A DNA stretch of 64,000 nt, from IMG/VR virus record IMGVR_UViG_3300035438_000341, positions 32,047 through 96,046 of that record. One strand, 5' to 3'. Every line of letters begins with the position of its first letter. Positions within the stretch are counted from its first letter, which is position 1. Below are positions 46,565 through 53,808 of the stretch, one piece after another. The notes under the pieces are model-generated. The model saw nothing but the letters and a program-made list of their open reading frames with translations, did not search any database and had not been told where the DNA came from. This stretch comes from a virus. Position numbers and translations under genes: made by a program.

Positions 46565-47716
46565 ATGCCTACATTTATAAAAGCTGGATTTTGGGAACAA
46601 ACATGTAAGAATTGTAAAGGATACAATGGTTGGTTAAACCTTGATCAATTTACTGGTCAATCAGGTACCTCTGGAACTAGTGGATCTTCAGGTCCTCAAG
46701 GTGCTCAAGGAGTACAAGGAACACAAGGAATACAAGGGGTCTCTGGAACATCTGGTAGCTCTGGTGTTGCTGGTGATAGATATCAAACTACATCTACAAC
46801 AACTTTTGAATTAGGAGTGAGTACAACTCTTACTGTTGAACCAGGATTAGCTTATTCAACAGCACAAGATGTACTTATATCGTACAATCTTGCTAATCAC
46901 CAAGTGAGTCAGGTAGTAAGTTATGATCCTTTAACAGGTGTTTTAGTTATTGGACCTCCTACCACTGTAACTGGATCAGGTACATATAGTGTATGGACAA
47001 TTAATTTAGATGGTGCTGCTGGAGGAGATGGATCTTCTGGTACTTCAGGGATTAATGGTACATCAGGAACTACAGGAGCACAGGGTGTTCAAGGATTACA
47101 AGGTGTTGCTGGAAGTAACGGTACCAGTGGAACTACTGGAACTAGCGGAACATCTGGTACAAGTGGAACTAGTGGATCTTCAGGAATAAGTAATGCTACA
47201 GCATCTTATGGTTTATATGCTCAAACAGCTGATTCAACCCCTGTAACTAACACTGCTGTAGAAACAACAATAATAGGATCAGGAGTTGGTACATTAACTG
47301 TTCCTGCAAATGCATTTTCTATTGGAGATTCTTTTACATGTGCGTTAGATGGTATACTTTCTTGTACGAGTTCCTCTACAGTGCATATTAGAATAAAAAC
47401 AGGAGCTGGTGTACTTCTTGCAGATACTGGAATAATTGATTTAGCTGCAGCAACTAATAAAAATTGGATAATAAATTTATACTTTACAATTAGAACATTG
47501 GGAGCAACTACTGTTGCATCTGTTTCATCTGGAGGATTATTTTCTTATATTAGAAATGGAGGAACACAATTTGAAGGTTATAATTTAAATACAGTTAATA
47601 GCACTACATTTGATACTACTATAATTAATACATTAGAAATCACTGCACAATGGGATACAGCTATTATAGATAATTCAATAATAACAAGAAACTTTACATT
47701 AACTAAAGTATATTAA
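46565..47716 (+). CDS. Second collagen-like (GTSG-repeat) fibre, 383 aa
   Basis: A Cys-containing N-terminus is followed by Gly-X-Y triplets (GTSG plus GAQGVQG type) at about residues 32-72. Next come a ~90-residue domain (RYQTTSTTTF...YSVWTINLDGAAGGDG), a second triplet block (about 153-208) and a beta-rich C-terminal domain (about 215-383). The middle domain and the flanking repeats are paralogous to the protein at 30948, with many identical positions, so one gene arose from the other or the module was shared. The C-terminus differs completely, as expected for a receptor-binding end that is swapped. Confidence 0.7.
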   Translation: MPTFIKAGFWEQTCKNCKGYNGWLNLDQFTGQSGTSGTSGSSGPQGAQGVQGTQGIQGVSGTSGSSGVAGDRYQTTSTTTFELGVSTTLTVEPGLAYSTAQDVLISYNLANHQVSQVVSYDPLTGVLVIGPPTTVTGSGTYSVWTINLDGAAGGDGSSGTSGINGTSGTTGAQGVQGLQGVAGSNGTSGTTGTSGTSGTSGTSGSSGISNATASYGLYAQTADSTPVTNTAVETTIIGSGVGTLTVPANAFSIGDSFTCALDGILSCTSSSTVHIRIKTGAGVLLADTGIIDLAAATNKNWIINLYFTIRTLGATTVASVSSGGLFSYIRNGGTQFEGYNLNTVNSTTFDTTIINTLEITAQWDTAIIDNSIITRNFTLTKVY

Positions 47717-47719
47717 AAC

Positions 47720-47750
47720 TTGCAAGTGTAACAAATTCTTTCTACATTTG
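47720..47750 (+). promoter_or_regulatory. Bacteroidota-type promoter for the small-protein operon
   Basis: TTG at 47720-47722 and TACATTTG at 47743-47750 are separated by 20 nt. The sequence after the box (TTACAATTATAAACCAA) resembles that after the boxes at 41611 and 44582. The first gene starts at 47783. Confidence 0.6.
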
Positions 47751-47782
47751 TTACAATTATAAACCAATTAAATATTTACATT

Positions 47783-48037
47783 ATGGCAGAGTATAATCCT
47801 AACGCTAGGTATACATGGACTCCTGAAGACACATTTCAATTATCAGGACAAGAATTTGGTCTAATCCTTAATATGGTTAGATCTTATTTAGCATCAGAAG
47901 ATGCAGCACGTTTTCAATTAATGAATCAAACTAACGAAGTTATTGAGAAAATCATGAAAGCTGGTGTTGAAGCTGATGTTATCAAAGAAGTTCCTGAGAC
48001 TCCTACAGAAGCCCTAGAAGCTGAAGTGATCCAGTAA
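47783..48037 (+). CDS. Hypothetical acidic phage protein, 84 aa
   Basis: A compact helical protein (FGLILNMVRSYLASEDAARFQL at about 25-46) with an acidic Glu-rich tail. Similar short proteins occur in late regions of Bacteroidota phages, function unknown. It is the first gene after a good promoter. Confidence 0.55.
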   Translation: MAEYNPNARYTWTPEDTFQLSGQEFGLILNMVRSYLASEDAARFQLMNQTNEVIEKIMKAGVEADVIKEVPETPTEALEAEVIQ

Positions 48038-48047
48038 ATCACAACAT

Positions 48048-48072
48048 ACCTGTTGGGTGACGAATAACAGGT
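48048..48072 (+). other. Intergenic hairpin
   Basis: A perfect 7-bp stem ACCTGTT (48048-48054) with AACAGGT (48066-48072) and an 11-nt loop, between the 84-aa and 67-aa genes. No T-run follows, so it is not a typical terminator; it may protect or attenuate the mRNA. Confidence 0.4.
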
Positions 48073-48096
48073 GTTCTCGAACAAAAGCACTTCTCT

Positions 48097-48300
48097 ATGA
48101 GAATATACGAACCAAAGAATAGAATAGATGTTATAACACCAAAGGGAGAGGGGGTAATATGGCTAGTGACTGATTATGGTCATGAGACAGATACCATCTA
48201 TACAATTATTATTAATACAACAGGTGAGATGTGGCAATACTCTCACAAAGATATAATCGTTAAACCCAATATAACATTTAAACGCTATGGCAACAATTAA
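48097..48300 (+). CDS. Small hypothetical protein, 67 aa
   Basis: A beta-rich domain (DVITPKGEGVIWLVTDYG, then TGEMWQYSHKDI) with the look of a small SH3-like barrel. Its 3' end overlaps the next gene by 14 nt in another frame. Not recognised. Confidence 0.5.
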   Translation: MRIYEPKNRIDVITPKGEGVIWLVTDYGHETDTIYTIIINTTGEMWQYSHKDIIVKPNITFKRYGNN

Positions 48301-48706
48301 AAAGGCACAGAATGGAGTAACTAAAGATAGTACAGATTACTTCAAAGGTAGATCAAAAGATATGGCTATAAAATCTCTTTATGCAGAAGCAAAAGGAGAT
48401 AAAAAACTATCTAATATCTATATGGATGCTGCAAGTAAATCTTCTTCAGATGCTTCTAGACAAGCTAATAAAGGAAAAAAAGGATATGATAAAAATGGTT
48501 ATCCTATCAAAATGAAAAATGGTGGAAGTCTATCTGGACTTAAAGCCTCCAACAAAAGAGTTGGTCCTGTAGATCCTAAAGGAGCATTCACAAAGGTACA
48601 AAAGAAAACATTAGCTGGTGCTAAAGGAAAAGCTTCTCTTACCAAAGACAAACAACTTGGTGCTACAAAAATGGCTAAGTGTGGAACTAAAATGTCTAAG
48701 AAATAA
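48287..48706 (+). CDS. Lys-rich protein with KAQNG motif, 139 aa
   Basis: The N-terminus is MATIKKAQNG; the KAQNG motif also stands at residues 11-15 of the giant vRNAP protein. The protein is strongly basic, mostly disordered in appearance, and contains KNGG (about residue 77) and CGTKMSKK at the end. It opens a chain of genes joined by TAATG overlaps. A role as a packaged DNA-binding or cargo-associated protein is inferred from the shared motif and charge. Confidence 0.55.
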   Translation: MATIKKAQNGVTKDSTDYFKGRSKDMAIKSLYAEAKGDKKLSNIYMDAASKSSSDASRQANKGKKGYDKNGYPIKMKNGGSLSGLKASNKRVGPVDPKGAFTKVQKKTLAGAKGKASLTKDKQLGATKMAKCGTKMSKK

Positions 48707-48864
48707 TGGCAACCGATAAAAAGTGGATGCAAAAAGCTGCAGCTTCTATTAAGAAGCGTGGCACTGCTGGTAAATGTACACCAATCACTAAACCTGGTTG
48801 TACTGGTAAGGCCAAAACTCTTGCTAAAACTTTCAAAAAAATTGCTAAAAAAAATAAGAAATAA
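48706..48864 (+). CDS. Small basic protein, 52 aa, KCTP/KPGCTG motif
   Basis: Too short for most gene callers but clear: ATG overlaps the upstream stop (TAATG) and its stop overlaps the next ATG in the same way. The sequence KRGTAGKCTPITKPGCTGKAK, then LAKTFKKIAKKNKK, belongs to a short Cys-containing family I recall from many phages. Two Cys and about a third Lys residues suggest nucleic-acid or virion binding; function unknown. Confidence 0.65.
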   Translation: MATDKKWMQKAAASIKKRGTAGKCTPITKPGCTGKAKTLAKTFKKIAKKNKK

Positions 48865-49703
48865 TGGCAAAGATAACTAAAGTTCCTGATGGTCCTCTTG
48901 TTAAGAAGAAAGGTCCATTCAAAGGAAGCACATTAAAAGCTGGTGGTAAGATTAAGAAAGCTCAGACTGGAGAATTTCTTACAAAAGAAGATGGTAAATA
49001 CACTTCTACTAAAAAAGTAAAAACTAAAAATGGTCCTAGATATTATCAAGGAAAATCTCCTAATATGTCTTTTGCTAGAGAATTAGCTTTTGATAAAGCA
49101 CTTAAGATTAATGATTCTATTCCTAAAGCAAAACTTTCTGCAAGAGCATTAGAAGTGATGAACCAAAAGAATGGTGGTAAAATCAAAAAAGCAGCTAATG
49201 GTACTACCACTACACAAACTACTACACCACCTGCCAAAAAATCTTGGAATCAAATGTCTGTTGCAGAAAGAACATCAAAAAGAGATGAAGTAAAAGCAAA
49301 AGAAGGAAGAGAAGGATGGAGTAAGTATATGGATTCTACACTGACCGCAGACTTTAAAAAAGGAGCTGAAAGACGTGGATTAACTGTTGAACAATATGCT
49401 AAAAAAGTAAAAAACGATGATAAAGTAAAATTTTCAGAAGTTCCAGGAGGATGTGGTTTTGGGAAAGAAAGAACAGGCTGTGCTCGTTCAGAAGCTCAGC
49501 GGGAGAGATGGAATAAACAAGAAAGAAATAGAAAGAACGGAGGTCCTATTAAAAAAGCTAAATCTGGCGCAATGATTAAACGTGCTGATGGTTCTATGTC
49601 TAAACCTGGTCTTTGGGATAATATCAGAAAGAATAAAGGATCTGGTAAGAAACCTACAGCAGCTATGTTGAAACAAGAAAAGAAAATTAAAGCTAAGAAA
49701 TAA
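48864..49703 (+). CDS. Lys-rich protein with repeated KKA(Q/K/A)xG motifs, 279 aa
   Basis: Contains KIKKAQTG (29-36), KIKKAANG (about 110) and PIKKAKSG (about 230), each preceded by a double Gly or NGG. A folded segment lies in the middle (about 130-215; SWNQMSVAERTSKRDEVKAK, then PGGCGFGKERTGCARSEAQ with two Cys). Pro/Lys-rich low-complexity ends flank it. The TAATG overlaps at both ends place it in one co-translated chain. The repeated motif marks the same class of protein as the head cargo. Confidence 0.55.
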   Translation: MAKITKVPDGPLVKKKGPFKGSTLKAGGKIKKAQTGEFLTKEDGKYTSTKKVKTKNGPRYYQGKSPNMSFARELAFDKALKINDSIPKAKLSARALEVMNQKNGGKIKKAANGTTTTQTTTPPAKKSWNQMSVAERTSKRDEVKAKEGREGWSKYMDSTLTADFKKGAERRGLTVEQYAKKVKNDDKVKFSEVPGGCGFGKERTGCARSEAQRERWNKQERNRKNGGPIKKAKSGAMIKRADGSMSKPGLWDNIRKNKGSGKKPTAAMLKQEKKIKAKK

Positions 49704-49972
49704 TGGCAACTGCAGCATGGACACGTAAAGAAGGAAAGAATCCTTCTGGCGGATTAAACAAGAAAGGTGTAGCTTCATATAGAGCTGCTAATCCTGGTAG
49801 TAAATTAAAAATGGCTGTTACTACTAAACCTTCTAAACTTAAACCTGGAAGTAAGTCTGCTAACAGGAGAAAATCATTTTGTGCTAGAATGGGTGGTGTA
49901 AAAGGACCTATGAAGAAACCAAGTGGTAAACCTACACGTAAAGCTCTTGCTTTAAAAAAATGGAACTGTTAA
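49703..49972 (+). CDS. Small basic protein, 89 aa
   Basis: Starts at the upstream stop (TAATG). Rich in Lys, Pro and Gly, with TRKEGKNPSGGLNKKGVASYRAANPG near the N-terminus and KSFCARMGGVKGPMKKPSG near the middle to C-terminal half. This ARMGGVKG-type sequence occurs in small DNA-associated proteins of other phages, as far as I recall. Possibly a structural DNA-binding protein. Confidence 0.6.
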   Translation: MATAAWTRKEGKNPSGGLNKKGVASYRAANPGSKLKMAVTTKPSKLKPGSKSANRRKSFCARMGGVKGPMKKPSGKPTRKALALKKWNC

Positions 49973-49993
49973 CAACTAAACAATAAATATATT

Positions 49994-50332
49994 ATGACAA
50001 CAATGAAAAAAGCACAGGGCGGTGCTAAAGCTACTAAAAAACCCAAAACTGCTTCTCAGAGAATTGGAGACTTGACATTAAGAGATGTTAAAAATTCTGC
50101 TGAAACAGCTCTTAATCTTTCTACTCTTGGTGGGTATGGAGCTATAAAAAAAGGGGTTAAAAAGTTAACTGGTATGAAATCTGGTGGAGCTGTTAAGAAA
50201 GCTAAATCTGGTGGTTCATTTCCTGATCTCAATAAAGATGGAAAGGTTACTAAAGCAGACATCCTTAAAGGACGTGGTGTTATAGCTAAATCAGGAGCTA
50301 AAATGAAGAAATGTAAAACTGGTTGCAAATAA
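49994..50332 (+). CDS. Lys-rich protein with KAQGG motif and EF-hand-like loop, 112 aa
   Basis: Begins MTTMKKAQGG, a member of the KAQxG set. A hydrophobic helix-like part lies at about 25-55, followed by SGGAVKKAKSGG. Then comes DLNKDGKVTKAD (about 78-89), which has the spacing of a calcium-binding EF-hand/dockerin loop, and a Cys-containing basic end. It is separated from the upstream gene by 21 nt and coupled to the next by TAATG. Confidence 0.55.
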   Translation: MTTMKKAQGGAKATKKPKTASQRIGDLTLRDVKNSAETALNLSTLGGYGAIKKGVKKLTGMKSGGAVKKAKSGGSFPDLNKDGKVTKADILKGRGVIAKSGAKMKKCKTGCK

Positions 50333-50493
50333 TGACTTCTGGTAAAGCAAAAAAATCAGGAGCACCAAGAATGGCTCCAAAGGTTGGAATTCCTAGAAAG
50401 GATAAACCTTTTTCAAAGACTAAGTCAATGGATGATAAAGCTATTAGAACTTCTCCGCAACAACCAATGAAGCAAAAAAGATTATCAAAATAA
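50332..50493 (+). CDS. Small basic protein, 53 aa
   Basis: ATG overlaps the upstream stop (TAATG). The 53 residues are Lys/Pro-rich (SGKAKKSGAPRMAPKVGIPRK) and look unfolded. Last gene before the terminator. Not recognised beyond its resemblance in composition to its neighbours. Confidence 0.5.
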   Translation: MTSGKAKKSGAPRMAPKVGIPRKDKPFSKTKSMDDKAIRTSPQQPMKQKRLSK

Positions 50494-50525
50494 AAAAAGC
50501 CCTTCTATTTCTAGAGGGGCTTCTT
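50492..50525. terminator. Bidirectional terminator between convergent operons
   Basis: A 10-bp stem (AAGCCCTTCT at 50497-50506 with AGAGGGGCTT at 50513-50522, one G-T wobble) and 6-nt loop. On the minus strand the stem is followed by TTTTTATTTT, a strong U-tract; on the plus strand by CTTCATTT. It ends both the small-protein operon and the minus-strand glycosyltransferase operon. Confidence 0.8.
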
Positions 50526-50528
50526 CAT

Positions 50529-51401
50529 TTAATAGAATAGATTCAAATAATCTTTACTATTTCCCCAATAAGGATCATGTTCTCTTACATCAGTAGTTGA
50601 ATATATACTGAAATGTGAGGTGAAATGTCCTCCATGGTTAACATGTACTGCAGAGTTTGCACATTCCCATTTTAATCTAGTTATCTTTGGGATCTGTGGC
50701 TCAATCAATCCACTGTTTGTAACTAATGCATTTGCTAATATAGATTCACAATGTGCAATTGCCTCATCAAACCTCATTGTCATTTGATGAAATGGCTCAT
50801 GCTTAATTGGAACTCCTTGCCAACCATCTCTATTCAATCCCATGTAATTCATATTTGTAATTACAGTGCCTGATGCTATATCAGGATAATCAAAATATCC
50901 TTCTGGATATAATACATCATGTTCCAAGAAAGAAACTGTCTCATATTGATTAAGTTCTCTTGCTATATACAACAGTTGCATTATTTGCAACAGTTGATTT
51001 AGATGAGATGTGGTTTTAGTCCATGCTATGTACTCAACAAAAGGATTCTCTGGCTCAATGTTCCACATACAGGTTAGTATGTCTGCTTTACCTTTGGCTG
51101 CTTTATTGATGCTGTTTAATGAAGCCCTGATAGCAGGGAATGTTTTTGGATTTGTGTTGTTTGAATAGAACACACCAAGTTTTCTATTTATTGAAGGAGG
51201 ATATACAAATAATCCACCTTCTTTAGTTGAATATTCTTTACCATCAATATTAACTACAAGAGTCTTTGCTGTACCTATACTAGGATCACCAATAATGTTA
51301 TTATCAGAACGCAAAATTAAAGAGCCATTTCTGACTCTTAATTTTACTATTTCTGTACAATCAACACCTCCATAAGATGCGCTACGAATATTCATTACCA
51401 C
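50529..51401 (-). CDS. Glycosyltransferase-like protein with N-terminal beta domain, 290 aa
   Basis: Residues ~1-85 (RSASYGGVDCT, NIIGDPSIGTAKTLVV) form a beta domain that I associate with sugar-transferase proteins. From about residue 88 there is a GT-A-like region: LGVFYSN, a helix-rich middle, then FLEHDVLYPEGYF (about 167-179). In it EHD replaces the usual DxD, a variation seen in related glycosyltransferase-like proteins. His-rich strands follow (CANSAVHVNHGGHFTSH). It is the last gene of the minus operon, overlapping GroES by 7 nt. It could act with the other two glycosyltransferases on virion proteins; the donor and acceptor are unknown. Confidence 0.55.
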   Translation of the reverse strand: MVMNIRSASYGGVDCTEIVKLRVRNGSLILRSDNNIIGDPSIGTAKTLVVNIDGKEYSTKEGGLFVYPPSINRKLGVFYSNNTNPKTFPAIRASLNSINKAAKGKADILTCMWNIEPENPFVEYIAWTKTTSHLNQLLQIMQLLYIARELNQYETVSFLEHDVLYPEGYFDYPDIASGTVITNMNYMGLNRDGWQGVPIKHEPFHQMTMRFDEAIAHCESILANALVTNSGLIEPQIPKITRLKWECANSAVHVNHGGHFTSHFSIYSTTDVREHDPYWGNSKDYLNLFY

Positions 51402-51673
51402 ACCATTATAACATCGAATGGAGAGACTAACAATACGTTCTCTTCATCTGATAGTGGAATTAATGGAGCTTTCTGTAAAGCTTGTGGATCTATAAGAACA
51501 ACATCTCCTGCTTTAACATCCATGTTAGCTGTTCCTACACTGTGCACTGTCAATCTAGACATCTTCTTGTACATCTCTTTCTCTAAAGCTTCTTTTGTAT
51601 TCTCATCTACAATAAGTTTGCTCTCTTCTTTCTTTGGTATCTCTAAATAGATACGATTTCCTAATAGTTTCAT
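51395..51673 (-). CDS. GroES-like co-chaperonin, 92 aa
   Basis: The length and fold pattern match GroES/Cpn10: an N-terminal strand with GNRIYLEIPKK, a mobile-loop-like segment, VHSVGTANMDVKAGDVVLID (about 43-62; the VKxGDxVL signature), and a C-terminal strand LLVSPFDVIMVW. Like T4 gp31, it would cap host GroEL, most likely to help fold a phage capsid or other large protein. It is co-transcribed with thioredoxin. Confidence 0.8.
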   Translation of the reverse strand: MKLLGNRIYLEIPKKEESKLIVDENTKEALEKEMYKKMSRLTVHSVGTANMDVKAGDVVLIDPQALQKAPLIPLSDEENVLLVSPFDVIMVW

Positions 51674-51689
51674 ATTGGTTTTTTAATTG

Positions 51690-51872
51690 TTATACACTTA
51701 CTACTAATGTCCAAACATTAGATATTGATGGTGGGAACTTTTCCCCTTTTGTTAAAGCTATAAATTCTTTGCCACTTCTGAACAATCCACTAACTCTTGT
51801 TCGTTGACCTGTTTTTGAAATTATTTCTTCTCCGAGTAGCTCTAATAAAGCTAATAATAGTTGTTTGATCAT
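51690..51872 (-). CDS. Hypothetical protein, 60 aa
   Basis: The ATG at 51872 (MIKQLLLALLELLGEEI) is preferred because it lies 4 nt after the thioredoxin stop; a longer frame overlaps thioredoxin. It begins with a short amphipathic helix followed by a small beta domain (TRVSGLFRSGKEFIAL, WTLVVSV). Not recognised. Confidence 0.5.
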   Translation of the reverse strand: MIKQLLLALLELLGEEIISKTGQRTRVSGLFRSGKEFIALTKGEKFPPSISNVWTLVVSV

Positions 51873-51876
51873 GATT

Positions 51877-52143
51877 TTAGTTATTAAGTTCTTTTGAATC
51901 ATTTATCTCTGTAATAATATCTTTGTATTGTTGCAATGGCATAGATCCAGACACTCTGTGCACCTCTTTACCATTTCTCAAAAAGACTAATGTAGGTACA
52001 CTTCTAATGTTATACTTTCTAGCAGTCTCTTGATCTTGTTCTACATCTATATTCTTAACTTCTGCAGCATCTTTTAATGTGGTTGCTAACACTTTACAAG
52101 GACCACACCATGTGGCACTAAATTTCAACACTTCGATTTCCAT
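51877..52143 (-). CDS. Thioredoxin, 88 aa
   Basis: WCGPC at residues 12-16 is the classic redox site. VPTLVFLRNGKEVHRVSG (about 49-66) carries the cis-Pro after Val-Pro. It is shorter than host thioredoxins (~105 aa) but has all core elements. Phage thioredoxins can reduce ribonucleotide reductase or serve as polymerase partners; neither partner is in this window. Confidence 0.88.
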   Translation of the reverse strand: MEIEVLKFSATWCGPCKVLATTLKDAAEVKNIDVEQDQETARKYNIRSVPTLVFLRNGKEVHRVSGSMPLQQYKDIITEINDSKELNN

Positions 52144-52152
52144 TGTTTTATT

Positions 52153-52761
52153 TTATTTATCGTACATATAATCAAGGATTTCTCCTACTAATTCACTTCT
52201 ATGATAATCATTTATCAAGATTTCTTTAACCTTATTTAAAATCTTATACTTAGCATTTAAAGATAAACATTCTTTATATCCAGGAAATTTTACTTTTGGA
52301 ACATACTTGAATTCTTCTCTTAATTGTGCTAATATATTTTTCTCTATAATTGTTCCTTCTTCAACTGTACAAGGAAATATTAAATAAGAAGCAATATTAT
52401 ATTTACTTTTTGTTTTAATATTTCTATGTCTATTATGTACTTCTTTAGATATTCCTACTTTAATAAAAGATTCATCATCTGAGTATAGATTTATAATATA
52501 CAGATCTATAGGTTTATTTTTATTCTCATCTAACAAAGAGTCTTTCATATTATAATTAAAGTTATCTTCTTCAGAACATATTCTACAACCATGATTTCCT
52601 ACATGATCATTAGGTGTTTGGTAAAAACTACCATGTCTTTTACATATAATTTCTACCTTTGTCTTATTATTCAAATATAATACTTTTGAGTAATCATACT
52701 TATCACCATGTAGTCTTATACTAATTTCTACAAATTCTTCTTTAGTTTTTCTTTTAGGCAT
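52153..52761 (-). CDS. Homing-type nuclease: DUF723-like N-terminus and T5orf172/GIY-YIG-like C-terminus
   Basis: Residues ~8-65 (HGDKYDYSKVLYLNNKTKVEI, then CKRHGSFYQTPNDHVGNHGCRIC) match the Zn-binding repeat found beside phage homing nucleases. The second half (about 88-180; IDLYIINL, then FIKVGISKEVHNRHRNI) is the T5orf172/MUG113 subtype of the GIY-YIG fold, with Tyr, Gly and Arg residues in place. It overlaps the PhoH-like gene by 8 nt. Confidence 0.7.
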   Translation of the reverse strand: MPKRKTKEEFVEISIRLHGDKYDYSKVLYLNNKTKVEIICKRHGSFYQTPNDHVGNHGCRICSEEDNFNYNMKDSLLDENKNKPIDLYIINLYSDDESFIKVGISKEVHNRHRNIKTKSKYNIASYLIFPCTVEEGTIIEKNILAQLREEFKYVPKVKFPGYKECLSLNAKYKILNKVKEILINDYHRSELVGEILDYMYDK

Positions 52762-53413
52762 CTTTTTCTAAAAAATCAATAATACTTGTTAATATTGGAT
52801 TTCTATGATTAGATTTTAATGTTTTATATCCAACTAATCCTGATTCCTCAAGTTTCATTGTATTATAGATACAACTATTTTTACCTAATCTTTTATCAAC
52901 TTGTTGCTTAGATCCACAGAATATCATTTTACTTCCTTTACCAAGTCTAGTTAAGATTGTTCTAAAATCACTATATTCCATATCCTGATACTCATCAACT
53001 ATAACTACTGCATCTAGAAAAGTACAACCTTTAGCAACTTCAACAGGCATAATTTTTATCATTCCTTCTTTTTGCATTTTCTCTGTAATTTCTTTACCTT
53101 GACATACTTCTAAATTTTGAATTATAGGAAATACCCAAGGAGCAAGTTTTTCTTCAAGTTCCCCAGGCAAAGCTCCTAATTTATTAGGTAACATTGGTCT
53201 AGTTATCCAGATATTATTAAATTGTTTTTTTCTAAAAGAAGTTAGTGCTGTATGTACTGCAGCTAATGATTTTCCTGAACCAAAGTCTCCATGTAAAAAA
53301 CATACATCATACTCATGAAATAACTTCACGAATTCTTTCTGTTCCTCATTCAAGTCTACTTTTAATTTAGGCTCTGTTTTAAGAGGTCTTTTTTCTTTGT
53401 TTTCTACTTTCAT
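52754..53413 (-). CDS. PhoH-like ATPase, 219 aa
   Basis: Walker A GDFGSGKS at 42-49 and Walker B VVIVDEYQ at 136-143 (the DEYQ form is usual in PhoH). Between them stand WITRPMLPNKLGALPGELEEKL, the conserved PhoH segment, and FCGSKQQVDKR as sensor. PhoH-like ATPases are common in phages; they may act on RNA or as helicase-like enzymes, but the exact role in infection is not established. Stop and start overlap the flanking nuclease genes by 4-8 nt. Confidence 0.85.
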   Translation of the reverse strand: MKVENKEKRPLKTEPKLKVDLNEEQKEFVKLFHEYDVCFLHGDFGSGKSLAAVHTALTSFRKKQFNNIWITRPMLPNKLGALPGELEEKLAPWVFPIIQNLEVCQGKEITEKMQKEGMIKIMPVEVAKGCTFLDAVVIVDEYQDMEYSDFRTILTRLGKGSKMIFCGSKQQVDKRLGKNSCIYNTMKLEESGLVGYKTLKSNHRNPILTSIIDFLEKDA

Positions 53414-53808
53414 AAATTGTATTTAAGTTTTAATTGATTACGTCTTTCATTGACCTCCTCATACTTATACATATCGTTTTCAACGTTAGAATGCTCCTCT
53501 AGGGTCAAAAGTATAATATTTTCTTCATCTAAACAAGCTTCTGGGTATTTTTCTTTTGGTAAAATGTGATGGAAGTATGTAGACATAGCTTCTTTGCCTA
53601 GATAGGCACCACTCACTTCTGAGTGGTGCGTTCTCTTTTTCCATATAGATAAGAAGAAATCTCTTTGTATGATAACTCGTTCACTACCTCCCTTTTTAGG
53701 ACTTACTGACTGCTTTATCATACCAGATTGCTTCATCTGAGTTCTAGGTTTATGCTGAAAGCAATAGTCGCTATCAGAGTTCTTCCCACAAGTTTTACAA
53801 TGACCCAT
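53410..53808 (-). CDS. HNH-type endonuclease, 132 aa
   Basis: An N-terminal Cys-rich segment (CKTCGKNSDSDYCFQH) is a probable zinc knuckle. The HNH core is at about 89-120: FHHILPKEKYPEACLDEENIILLTLEEH, with a His pair, Asn and a terminal His. The layout resembles NinG/Rap-type phage recombination nucleases, but a homing nuclease is equally possible. It overlaps the PhoH-like gene by 4 nt. Confidence 0.68.
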   Translation of the reverse strand: MGHCKTCGKNSDSDYCFQHKPRTQMKQSGMIKQSVSPKKGGSERVIIQRDFFLSIWKKRTHHSEVSGAYLGKEAMSTYFHHILPKEKYPEACLDEENIILLTLEEHSNVENDMYKYEEVNERRNQLKLKYNL

